Positions 1 through 6,103 are shown, numbered from the stretch's first letter. The stretch is 6,950 bases of DNA from Mageeibacillus sp. UBA5436 (GCA_002427545.1 DIRM01000020.1:1-6950); one strand, 5' to 3'. The notes: generated from the letters alone by a model not told the origin. Translations and numbers: made by a program.

Positions 1-44
1 CTATATATTTCTTTTTTAATTATATTTTCTAAAGCGCAAATGTT

Positions 45-74
45 ATTATACTATGCGACTTGCAAAAATTTCAA
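45..74 (-). promoter_or_regulatory. Candidate leftward sigma-A-type promoter at the window edge
   Basis: On the minus strand TTGAAA (74-69) and a perfect TATAAT (50-45) are separated by 18 bases, which is a good match to the vegetative promoter consensus. Transcription would leave the window to the left, so the target would be an unseen minus-strand gene starting just beyond position 1. The pentamer TCGCA occurs twice in the same orientation on the minus strand, at 80-76 just upstream of the -35 and at 57-53 in the spacer. The repeats are 23 bases apart. They could be a factor site or chance. The promoter call rests on motif matching alone in AT-rich DNA. Confidence 0.4.
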
Positions 75-99
75 CCTGCGATTTAAAAGTAATTTGTGC

Positions 100-130
100 A
101 AAAACCAATAGGAGTTTACTCAAAAAATTG
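100..130 (-). terminator. Weak candidate terminator after uraA
   Basis: About 17 bases past the uraA stop, the minus strand can fold CAAT/ATTG (130-127 with 109-106) around an inner GAG/CTC stem, with an asymmetric internal loop of U residues. A run of five U residues (104-100) follows one base after the stem. The stem is short and AT-rich, so termination would be inefficient. It is the only hairpin-plus-U-run I can find between uraA and the left edge. Confidence 0.3.
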
Positions 131-146
131 TTTTTTTATTTTCGAC

Positions 147-1676
147 TTATTGTTTTTTATCTTTTGCTGCAGCATCCCGTTCAGCATGAACTTCAGCTCG
201 TAATTCTGCTAAATCCATTTCACGTTTTTCAAGATCCGCTTTCATTGTCTCTAATTCAGATTTTTTATTTTGATAATTTTCTTTAAATTCAGCAACTTCA
301 ACTTTACGTCTAGCATATTTGCCTTCTTTGGTTGTATCTGCTGCCGAGAAGTCGACACCTGTAGGTGTTGGATCTTCTACTTCGAAACTATAATCTTTTC
401 CAGGTAAAACAGCATTTAAAAATATACCTAATATTGAAGCAATGGCTAATCCGGAAAGTGTGATAGGATAACCAGAAACTGTAAAAGTCAAACCACCAAT
501 TGCATCAAAACCTAATGCGCTTGTTAAAATAATAGCAGCAATGATAAGATTTCGACTCTTGGTTAAATCAACTTGATTTTCGATTAAATTACGCACACCA
601 ATGGCAGAAATCATGCCATATAGGATTAATGAAACGCCACCAATAATAGCAATGGGTACCGTATTAATAATCGCACTAAAAACAGGAAATATCGAAAGGA
701 AGATAGCAAAACAAGCAGCAATTCTCATAACTCCTGGTGCATAAATTTGTGTTAAAGCTAATACACCAGTATTTTCACCATAGGTTGTATTGGCTGGTCC
801 TCCAAAAAATGCCGAGAACATAGTTGCAAAGCCATCGCCTAATAATGTTTTATGTAGGCCTGGATCTACAATATAGTTTTTATTTGCTGTAACACTAACG
901 GCCGAAATATCACCAATATGTTCCATTATGGTTGCTAAAGCGATTGGCGCAATAGTCAAAATAGCTGAAGCATCAAAGGTCGCCATGTATTCTTTATGTA
1001 TCGGTAATTCCACGATTTTACCTGAAGCAATCACTTCGTTAACACTAGTAAAATCAACAGAATTTGTGAGCAAAGCCACAATATAAGCACCGATAAGTCC
1101 CAAGATAATTGGAATAATTTTAACCATACCTTTTCCCCAAATATTGCAAATGACAATGATACTGATTGCAACTAAAGCTAAAAGCCAATTGTTCGAGGCA
1201 TTTTGAATGGCACTAGGAGATAAAATCAAACCAATCGCAATAATAATAGGACCTGTGACAATGGGCGGGAAAAAACGCATAACACGCTTGACGCCAAGTA
1301 ATTTAATAAATAAAGCTAAAACAATATATATAGCGCCTGCAACAATGATGCCGCCTCCGGCCTTGGCCAAATCTGCTGGATTTGCTTTGCCATCAACAAC
1401 GGGAGCCACTGCCGCATAACCACTGATAAATGCAAAAGATGATCCTAAAAAAACAGGAACTTTTCCACCAGTGAGAAGATGAAATAATAAAGTTCCCAGT
1501 CCTGCCATCAACAATGCTGTTGAGATATTTAAACCTGTGATTAAGGGTACTAATACAGTTGCGCCAAACATGGCGAAAGTATGTTGTAGTCCCAAGAGCA
1601 ATGCTTGGGGTTTTGAGATTTGCTTGAGAGAATAAACAGCCTCCTCACCAAGCTGAACCTTTTCTTTATCTTTCAT
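147..1676 (-). CDS. uraA: Uracil permease, NCS2 family, with a C-terminal coiled-coil extension
   Basis: This is a nucleobase:cation symporter of the inner membrane, most likely importing uracil with protons for pyrimidine salvage. The core (residues about 15-426) is strongly hydrophobic, with the many membrane segments expected of the 14-helix UraA fold. Both family substrate motifs are present: E252 in an MEHIGD context and E301 in a TYGENTG context. These correspond by position to the two uracil-binding glutamates of Escherichia coli UraA. The core matches the usual length of about 430 residues, but the protein has 509. The last 80 or so are polar: a Pro/Thr/Asp linker (434-450), then a Glu/Lys/Ala-rich segment (about 452-505) with heptad-like hydrophobic spacing. 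The start is supported by AAGAGG seven bases upstream, with GGAGG just before it. The gene is single and divergent from dusB. Xanthine or another nucleobase is a less likely substrate. Confidence 0.93.
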   Translation of the reverse strand: MKDKEKVQLGEEAVYSLKQISKPQALLLGLQHTFAMFGATVLVPLITGLNISTALLMAGLGTLLFHLLTGGKVPVFLGSSFAFISGYAAVAPVVDGKANPADLAKAGGGIIVAGAIYIVLALFIKLLGVKRVMRFFPPIVTGPIIIAIGLILSPSAIQNASNNWLLALVAISIIVICNIWGKGMVKIIPIILGLIGAYIVALLTNSVDFTSVNEVIASGKIVELPIHKEYMATFDASAILTIAPIALATIMEHIGDISAVSVTANKNYIVDPGLHKTLLGDGFATMFSAFFGGPANTTYGENTGVLALTQIYAPGVMRIAACFAIFLSIFPVFSAIINTVPIAIIGGVSLILYGMISAIGVRNLIENQVDLTKSRNLIIAAIILTSALGFDAIGGLTFTVSGYPITLSGLAIASILGIFLNAVLPGKDYSFEVEDPTPTGVDFSAADTTKEGKYARRKVEVAEFKENYQNKKSELETMKADLEKREMDLAELRAEVHAERDAAAKDKKQ

Positions 1677-1683
1677 TAATTTA

Positions 1684-1694
1684 CCTCTTCCTCC
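1684..1694 (-). promoter_or_regulatory. Double Shine-Dalgarno site of uraA
   Basis: The minus strand reads GGAGGAAGAGG just before the uraA ATG. AAGAGG lies seven bases from the start and is the better spaced site. GGAGG lies further up and could act as a standby site. This supports the ATG at 1676-1674. Confidence 0.6.
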
Positions 1695-1701
1695 GTTAAA
1701 A

Positions 1702-1720
1702 AATAAACGAATAGTTTATT
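1702..1720 (-). repeat. AT-rich inverted repeat in the uraA leader or promoter
   Basis: AATAAAC (1702-1708) and GTTTATT (1714-1720) are perfect 7-base arms around a 5-base loop. Read in the uraA direction, the hairpin is followed directly by a run of U residues and then by the ribosome binding sites. It could be an attenuator-like hairpin or the operator of a dimeric repressor. A weak promoter reading overlaps it: TTGAAT (1723-1718), 17 bases, TTTAAC (1700-1695). That reading would make it an operator rather than a transcribed hairpin. I cannot decide between these. Confidence 0.35.
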
Positions 1721-1811
1721 CAAAATGTTTTATTACCATCAAAAATATTGCCATAACACCTTAATCAAGTCAACGAATTAAACATTTTTTGAATACGAAA
1801 AAAGATCAATA

Positions 1812-1820
1812 TGCTAGAAT
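1812..1820 (+). promoter_or_regulatory. Candidate extended -10 promoter of dusB
   Basis: TGCTAGAAT matches the extended -10 form (TGN plus TATAAT) with one mismatch in the hexamer. TTGAAT at 1789-1794 is a possible -35, but the 20-base spacing is too long, so the TG extension would have to carry recognition. The expected transcript start falls at about 1827, right at the ATG at 1828. That would give an mRNA with essentially no leader, in keeping with the missing Shine-Dalgarno site. Confidence 0.3.
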
Positions 1821-1827
1821 AACATTT

Positions 1828-2907
1828 ATGGAAAAATTAGATATCCCAAAATCGAATAAAACGGATCAATCAGAGGAAAAACAAAACAAACAAGAATTCA
1901 TCAATTCTATACTTCTACAACCTTTACAAATTGATGATCTCTTGATTCAGAATCGTTTAGCTTTAGCGCCAATGGCAGGTACGAGCGATACTGTTTTTCG
2001 TTGTTTTGCTAGTCAAATGGGTGCCGGTCTCGTAACAACCGAATTGATTAGCGCTAAAGGAATTTGTCACGATCCAGAATTAAAGAAAAATTATCAATAT
2101 TTAGAAATTAATCCTCAAGCTGAGAGCTGTATTGCCATTCAATTATTTGGACATGAACCTCTGGCTTTTCAAAAAGCTTTAGAAATTATTCTCGAGCATC
2201 CCATTTTAAGTCAATGCCATTTCATTGATATTAATATGGGTTGTCCTGTTAAGAAAGTGGTTAAGCAAGGTGCTGGATCAGCCTTGATGAAAAACCCTGA
2301 ACTAGCTGAAAAAATAGTTCAAACAGTAAGACAATTTTCTGAATCTTATCATAAAAAAGTCAGTGTAAAATTTCGCTCAGGTTGGGATCAAAATCAAATC
2401 AATGCAGTAGAATTTGCTAAAATGCTGGAAGCTGCTGGTGCGCAATTGATCACTGTGCATGCCAGAACCAGAGAACAAATGTATCAAGGCAAGGCAGATT
2501 GGCACATTATTAAAAAAGTTAAAGATGTTGTAAACATTCCAGTTTATGGCAATGGCGATTTACATGATTTAGAGAGTATTAAAGCAATGCATCAATTAAC
2601 AGCTTGTGATGGATTTTCTATAGGACGAGCTGCTCAAGGTAATCCATGGATATTTTCTAATATATTAAATTCAAATAATAGTATACAAATGCCAGCTAAA
2701 GAAGAATGGCTAGCTTTAATTTTTTCTCATCTCGAGCAAGAAATTGCCAAAGAACAGAGCGAAAGATCTGGCATAATCAAAATGCGTAGTCAATTTTCTT
2801 ATTATTTAAAAGGCAGAAGAAATTCTGCTGCCATTCGTAATAGCATCATGCAATGTACAAATAAAGATCAAATAAAAAGGCTATTGGAATCTGTAGATTT
2901 TACTTGA
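1828..2907 (+). CDS. dusB: tRNA-dihydrouridine synthase, DusB-like
   Basis: This flavoenzyme reduces specific uridines of the tRNA D-loop to dihydrouridine using FMN and NADPH. From the ATG at 1828 it is 359 residues. An FMN-binding TIM barrel begins near residue 29, with the entry motif LAPMAGTSD. The NMGCP motif carries the catalytic cysteine (C139). FMN-site motifs follow in family order: K181 in SVKFRSGWD, H211 in TVHARTR, GNGD at 241-244 and IGRAAQGNPW at 265-274. A small C-terminal helical tRNA-binding domain ends the protein. The NMGCP-KKV pattern is that of the DusB/NifR3 branch. The first 28 residues are polar and are extra to the usual length of about 320-330. The start is uncertain: neither this ATG nor the in-frame TTG at 1789 has a Shine-Dalgarno site. 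It is monocistronic and divergent from uraA. Confidence 0.93.
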   Translation: MEKLDIPKSNKTDQSEEKQNKQEFINSILLQPLQIDDLLIQNRLALAPMAGTSDTVFRCFASQMGAGLVTTELISAKGICHDPELKKNYQYLEINPQAESCIAIQLFGHEPLAFQKALEIILEHPILSQCHFIDINMGCPVKKVVKQGAGSALMKNPELAEKIVQTVRQFSESYHKKVSVKFRSGWDQNQINAVEFAKMLEAAGAQLITVHARTREQMYQGKADWHIIKKVKDVVNIPVYGNGDLHDLESIKAMHQLTACDGFSIGRAAQGNPWIFSNILNSNNSIQMPAKEEWLALIFSHLEQEIAKEQSERSGIIKMRSQFSYYLKGRRNSAAIRNSIMQCTNKDQIKRLLESVDFT

Positions 2908-2993
2908 ATTTCAATAATTTCAATGCTGATTAAAGTTTTTGTACTCACAAATATTACATAAATCATATATAAATTTTTATAGAAACGCTCCCT

Positions 2994-3015
2994 AAAGCAC
3001 TGTTTATAGTACTTT
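2994..3015 (+). repeat. Inverted repeat between dusB and hsp20
   Basis: AAAGCACT (2994-3001) and AGTACTTT (3008-3015) form 8-base arms with one mismatch and a 6-base loop. The right arm ends in TTTT and abuts a perfect TTGACA (3015-3020). It could be a weak terminator for dusB or an operator. The U-run is short, and TTGACA has no good -10 at 16-18 bases, so neither role is well supported. Confidence 0.3.
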
Positions 3016-3057
3016 TGACAATTCTATAACATTTTTTTAACAATTGTTCGCAAAGAA

Positions 3058-3074
3058 GGTCAAATAAAGTCAAA
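3058..3074 (+). promoter_or_regulatory. CtsR operator, upstream box
   Basis: The site reads GGTCAAA-TAA-AGTCAAA, a perfect match to the CtsR consensus as I know it (two RGTCAAA heptamers separated by NAN). CtsR represses clp and other heat-shock genes in Firmicutes. The box covers the -35 region of the hsp20 promoter, a position suited to blocking polymerase. CtsR itself is not encoded in the window. Confidence 0.85.
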
Positions 3075-3089
3075 TTTTTTTCGGATATC

Positions 3090-3100
3090 TGTTATATACT
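3090..3100 (+). promoter_or_regulatory. hsp20 promoter -10 region
   Basis: The stretch TGTTATATACT holds TATACT at 3095-3100. It can also be read as an extended -10, TGT plus TATATA. No good -35 hexamer is seen at 16-18 bases, where the upstream CtsR box lies. The predicted start near 3106 gives a leader of about 70 bases. Confidence 0.5.
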
Positions 3101-3102
3101 AA

Positions 3103-3119
3103 AGTCAATGAAAGTCAAG
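3103..3119 (+). promoter_or_regulatory. CtsR operator, downstream degenerate box
   Basis: AGTCAAT-GAA-AGTCAAG keeps the 7-3-7 layout and all AGTCAA cores. It differs from the consensus only at the last base of each heptamer. It lies just past the -10 and over the expected transcript start, 45 bases downstream of the perfect box. The two boxes therefore bracket the promoter. Confidence 0.65.
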
Positions 3120-3138
3120 GAAGTAAATTTAAGAAAGA

Positions 3139-3166
3139 CTTTTGAGAATAACAGTATTTATGAAGG
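3139..3166 (+). promoter_or_regulatory. Candidate fourU-like RNA thermometer in the hsp20 leader
   Basis: In the RNA, CUUUUG (3139-3144) can pair with UGAAGG (3161-3166), the first part of the Shine-Dalgarno site. An upper stem AAUA/UAUU (3147-3150 with 3155-3158) closes a 4-base ACAG loop. A G-U pair (3146-3159) and one A-A mismatch (3145-3160) join the two. Eleven of twelve positions pair, four of them as G-U, so the stem should be weak and heat-labile. UUUU against the ribosome binding site is the design of fourU thermometers such as that of Salmonella agsA, also a small heat shock gene. No folding energy was computed. Confidence 0.35.
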
Positions 3167-3169
3167 GAG
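3163..3169 (+). promoter_or_regulatory. Shine-Dalgarno site of hsp20
   Basis: AAGGGAG lies six bases before the ATG at 3176 and fixes that start. Its first four bases would be paired in the candidate thermometer hairpin, and its last three would stay free. Confidence 0.75.
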
Positions 3170-3175
3170 AATAAT

Positions 3176-3613
3176 ATGTTTAATTTAATGCCTTTTGGTT
3201 ATGGAAGAAGAAATAATTGGTTACAGGACATGGATCGCAGTTTTGATAGTCTGTTCAGAAATTTTGGTTTCAATCAAGATTTGATGCGTACTGATATCGA
3301 GGATAAGGGCGATCATTATGAAATGATGGCAGAGATGCCAGGGTTGAATAAAGAAGATATTAAGCTTTCTTTAGATGGTGATCGTTTAACCATTCATGCT
3401 GTACATAGCGAAGAACAAAATAAGAATGATAAGAAAAAAAATTATGTTTGCCGCGAACGCAGCTATAGCGAATATCAACGTAGTTTTGATGTTAGTGATA
3501 TTGTAAAAGAAAATATTAAAGCTTCTTATGAGAACGGTATTTTACAATTGATTTTACCAAAAAAAGAAATTACAGATGTTGATGATGGTACCATCCAAAT
3601 TGAAATAGATTAA
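3176..3613 (+). CDS. hsp20: Hsp20 / alpha-crystallin family small heat shock protein
   Basis: This ATP-independent cytoplasmic holdase binds unfolding proteins during heat or other stress and forms oligomers. It has 145 residues, typical for the family. A short N-terminal arm rich in Phe, Arg and Asn (1-36) is followed by the alpha-crystallin domain (about 37-130), which opens with the AEMPGL segment (52-57). The conserved closing motif is A116-SYEN-G121-IL. A C-terminal IQIEI (140-144) supplies the I-x-I anchor used for subunit assembly. A strong Shine-Dalgarno site supports the start. It appears monocistronic, with its own CtsR-controlled promoter upstream and a strong terminator downstream. 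The gene name is generic, since paralogues (hsp18, hspA, ibpA-like) cannot be told apart by sequence alone. Confidence 0.95.
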   Translation: MFNLMPFGYGRRNNWLQDMDRSFDSLFRNFGFNQDLMRTDIEDKGDHYEMMAEMPGLNKEDIKLSLDGDRLTIHAVHSEEQNKNDKKKNYVCRERSYSEYQRSFDVSDIVKENIKASYENGILQLILPKKEITDVDDGTIQIEID

Positions 3614-3654
3614 TTTTAAAATCTAATCATTAAAATAAGAAACTCCATAAAGTA

Positions 3655-3677
3655 AGATGTTTAACTTAGAAGCATCT
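3655..3677 (+). repeat. Hairpin upstream of the hsp20 terminator
   Basis: AGATGTTT (3655-3662) pairs with AAGCATCT (3670-3677) through seven Watson-Crick pairs and one U-G wobble, around a 7-base loop. It ends three bases before the main terminator stem and has no U-run of its own. It may shield the 3' end of the hsp20 mRNA or be incidental. Confidence 0.4.
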
Positions 3678-3680
3678 AAT

Positions 3681-3720
3681 AAAAAAGTCGGTATTTACAT
3701 TAAGTATTGCCGACTTTTTT
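3681..3720. terminator. Bidirectional terminator between hsp20 and phoR
   Basis: AAAAAAGTCGGTA (3681-3693) and TGCCGACTTTTTT (3708-3720) form a GC-cored stem flanked by A and T runs, around a 14-base loop. On the plus strand the one non-Watson-Crick position is a U-G pair. On the minus strand it becomes a C-A mismatch, so the structure favours the hsp20 direction but can serve both. It sits between the converging hsp20 and phoR genes. Confidence 0.85.
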
Positions 3721-3744
3721 GATATTCATATTTTATTTTTTTAT

Positions 3745-5397
3745 TTAATTTAACTCTTTAACATTTGGAAAATAAATTATTATTTTGGTTCCTTTTTCTG
3801 GTTTGCTTGTCATTTTTATTGAGCCAGAATGTGCCATAACAATATGTTTCACAATAGCTAAGCCTAAACCTGTTCCTCCTGTTTTTTTTGAGCGTGACCT
3901 ATCTGTTCTGTAAAATCTCTCAAAGATTCTTTCTTGTTCGTTTTGTGGAATTCCAATACCTGTATCTGTAAGAGCAATTTTTGTTTTACCATGTTCTTCC
4001 GAGACTTCAACATAAACTGAGCCATTTTGTTTATTGTATTTAATAGCATTATCTAAAAGATTATAAATCATTTCCCGAATCATTGTACGGTTTCCGTTTA
4101 TATATCCTTTTCCTTTAATATTGATTTTAATAGAATATTCGGCTGCTTTTTGTGCAAGTGATTCTTTACATTCTGCTGTGAGACTAGCTAGTTCAAGTGT
4201 TTCCAATTGAGATACATCATTTTTTTCATCTAATTCAGAAATCTTAATGATATCTTCAATAAGTATCATCAATTGGGAGGCCTCTTTTTTAATTTTTTCA
4301 TAAAAAGATTGTTTATCCTTTTCTTTTACCATACCTTCATATAACATTTCTGCATTGCCATAGATGCTCGTTAAAGGTGTTTTTAATTCATGCGATACAT
4401 TAGCCGAAAACTCTCTGCGGCGCTCATCTGCACGTGCTTTTTCTGTTATATCCAGCAAAAATAAGATAGCTCCTGTTTCAAAAACAGGACTAATCAATAC
4501 ATTGTAAATTTTGCTATTCTTGGTAAAAATCATATTTCCGCCATCACCTGATAATGCTTTTTGTATCGCATTAATGAAAGACAAATCTCTAGAAAGTTCG
4601 CGGATATTGTGTCCTTCAAAAGATGAATCTGTATCAAATATTTTCGTTGCACTCCTATTAATAGAGAGTATGATTCCACCAGCACCTACCATAAGCATGC
4701 CTTCGTTCATGTTTTCTGTAATAGCATGTATCGTATCTTGAACTTTTTGCATAGCCGCAAAATCTTCTGCTATCTTTTTACGTTGGCCCGAAATTGTCCG
4801 TATTAATGGAGCGAGTTCATCATAAGGTGAAGAAAGTTCGCCATCTAAATTTATTTTATTGATTGGTGCAACGATATGTGTCGTAAGACGAGCTGCAACT
4901 ATATAACTAATAGCTATTACCAAAAAAATAACTGCAACAACTATCGGCAAAACAGTAGTGAAAAGTCCCAAAATACTTTGATTTGTTTTTGCCAAACGTA
5001 AAACACTACCATCCGTAAGCCGAATCGCATAATAATAGGTTCGAAGTCCAAGTGTCTGTGAATATCGGCTACTCTCTCCGTCCCCATACTTTATCGCTTC
5101 AAATACTTCAGTTCTCTCAAGATGATTTTCCAGACTTTGTGCTTCAGAAGTATTATCGAAAAGAACATCACCATTGTTTAAAATGAGAGTTGCCCGTAAA
5201 TACCTTTCTTCAATAAATTGAAGTTCACTTAATGCACTTTCGGTATTGTCATTTAAAAAGACTTGTGCCTGTTCACGCAAGCCCTTTTTTATTTGTTTTG
5301 AAAACTGATGATAAAAAACTAAACATAAAATGATTGAGATCAAAAGAATAGCTATGGATGTTAATAAAGCCATGTTTAAATAGATACGTTTTTTCAT
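3745..5397 (-). CDS. phoR: Phosphate-sensing histidine kinase PhoR
   Basis: This membrane sensor kinase phosphorylates PhoP when phosphate is scarce. The 550 residues run as follows: transmembrane helix 1 (about 8-29), an extracytoplasmic sensor region (30-144), transmembrane helix 2 (about 146-167), a short HAMP-like linker (168-215), a PAS domain (about 221-320), then the kinase core. The H-box SHELKTP carries the phospho-accepting H336. The N-box has N446 and N450, and the ATP lid has DTGIGIP (478-484) and GGTGLGL (507-513). All key residues are intact. The ATG is preceded by GGGAGA inside the end of phoP, and only three bases separate the genes, so translation is probably coupled. Its place after pst-phoU-phoP identifies the signal as phosphate; by sequence alone it could be another PAS-type kinase. 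It is the last gene of the operon. Confidence 0.9.
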   Translation of the reverse strand: MKKRIYLNMALLTSIAILLISIILCLVFYHQFSKQIKKGLREQAQVFLNDNTESALSELQFIEERYLRATLILNNGDVLFDNTSEAQSLENHLERTEVFEAIKYGDGESSRYSQTLGLRTYYYAIRLTDGSVLRLAKTNQSILGLFTTVLPIVVAVIFLVIAISYIVAARLTTHIVAPINKINLDGELSSPYDELAPLIRTISGQRKKIAEDFAAMQKVQDTIHAITENMNEGMLMVGAGGIILSINRSATKIFDTDSSFEGHNIRELSRDLSFINAIQKALSGDGGNMIFTKNSKIYNVLISPVFETGAILFLLDITEKARADERRREFSANVSHELKTPLTSIYGNAEMLYEGMVKEKDKQSFYEKIKKEASQLMILIEDIIKISELDEKNDVSQLETLELASLTAECKESLAQKAAEYSIKINIKGKGYINGNRTMIREMIYNLLDNAIKYNKQNGSVYVEVSEEHGKTKIALTDTGIGIPQNEQERIFERFYRTDRSRSKKTGGTGLGLAIVKHIVMAHSGSIKMTSKPEKGTKIIIYFPNVKELN

Positions 5398-5400
5398 ATA

Positions 5401-6084
5401 CTATTCTCCCATTTTATAGCCAACGTTTCGTATTGTTGTAATAAGAGCTCCGGCCGTTCCCAGTTTTTGTCGCAATGATTTTATATGCATATCAACTGTT
5501 CGACTCTCACCAATATAGTCAAAGCCCCATACCTCTTTTAAAAGCCTATCTCGATTGAGAACAATTCCTTCATTGAGCATCAAATAGCGTAGAAGCTCGA
5601 ACTCTTTATAAGTAAGCGTTATTTCTTCATCCTCTATTCGGACAATTCTCTTTTCATTATTTAAAATTACGTCTCCTACTTGCAATTTATTTTGAGGTTT
5701 TTTTGCAATTTGGCAACGTCGTAAAACCGCTTTTACTCTAGATACAACTTCCATAACGGAAAATGGTTTCGTAATATAGTCATCTGCACCTAAATCTAAT
5801 CCTTTGATACGGTCAATCTCATTGCCTTTTGCCGTTAGCATTATAACTGGGATATGATTGTACTTATCTGTCTGTTTTAGTTCTTTTAAGATACTGATTC
5901 CATCTAATCCTGGTAGCATAATATCTAGTATAATAAGAGAAGGAATGTCTTTTATAAGTGAAGGCAGTACTTTGTCACCATCTGCAAAACCTTGTGTTGC
6001 AAAACCTGCTGCTTCTAGTGCATACATAACCATTTCACGAATATTGTCATCATCTTCGACTACATAAATTTTTGTTAAATTCAT
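5401..6084 (-). CDS. phoP: Phosphate regulon response regulator PhoP (PhoB-like, OmpR family)
   Basis: This cytoplasmic transcription factor is activated by phosphotransfer from PhoR and is expected to switch on pst and other phosphate-starvation genes. It has 227 residues, typical for the family. The receiver domain (about 4-120) has the acidic cluster D11-D13, phospho-acceptor D54 in LDIMLPG, T84 and K106 in TKPF. A winged-helix DNA-binding domain follows (about 134-227), with the recognition helix around RTVDMHIKSLRQKLG (195-209). The start is chosen by AAGGAG five bases upstream. An ATG four bases earlier is out of frame. phoR follows after three bases and phoU precedes by 75 bases. OmpR-type regulators look alike, so the Pho assignment rests on the neighbours. 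Confidence 0.92.
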   Translation of the reverse strand: MNLTKIYVVEDDDNIREMVMYALEAAGFATQGFADGDKVLPSLIKDIPSLIILDIMLPGLDGISILKELKQTDKYNHIPVIMLTAKGNEIDRIKGLDLGADDYITKPFSVMEVVSRVKAVLRRCQIAKKPQNKLQVGDVILNNEKRIVRIEDEEITLTYKEFELLRYLMLNEGIVLNRDRLLKEVWGFDYIGESRTVDMHIKSLRQKLGTAGALITTIRNVGYKMGE

Positions 6085-6103
6085 TCATACTCCTTATTTC
6101 TTT

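Noticed and set aside
53..286. Plus-strand open frame of 77 codons
   Set aside because: It runs antisense into the uraA tail and has a low-complexity Leu/Phe/Gln composition. It has no Shine-Dalgarno site and resembles no family.
1207..1419. Plus-strand open frame of 70 codons
   Set aside because: It lies entirely antisense inside the membrane core of uraA, and its composition reflects the complement of that gene.
1677..1788. PyrR-type attenuator in the uraA leader
   Set aside because: The conserved PyrR binding-loop sequence and the antiterminator/terminator pair are absent. The region is too short for the full structure.
1789..1827. TTG start for dusB giving 13 more residues
   Set aside because: It is a rarer start codon with no Shine-Dalgarno site, and the added residues are not part of the Dus fold. 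It is kept only as an alternative.
2994..3020. Possible CIRCE element (HrcA operator) before hsp20
   Set aside because: The left half resembles TTAGCACTC only partly, and the right half fails to match GAGTGCTAA at the 9-base spacing. CtsR boxes explain heat control better.
3864..4049. Minus-strand open frame of 61 codons inside phoR
   Set aside because: It is a different frame of the phoR ATPase region, which itself is intact with all motifs.
4511..4741. Plus-strand open frame of 76 codons
   Set aside because: It is antisense to the phoR PAS domain and has no supporting signals.
5858..6067. Plus-strand open frame of 69 codons
   Set aside because: It is antisense to the phoP receiver domain, with Ser-rich shadow composition.
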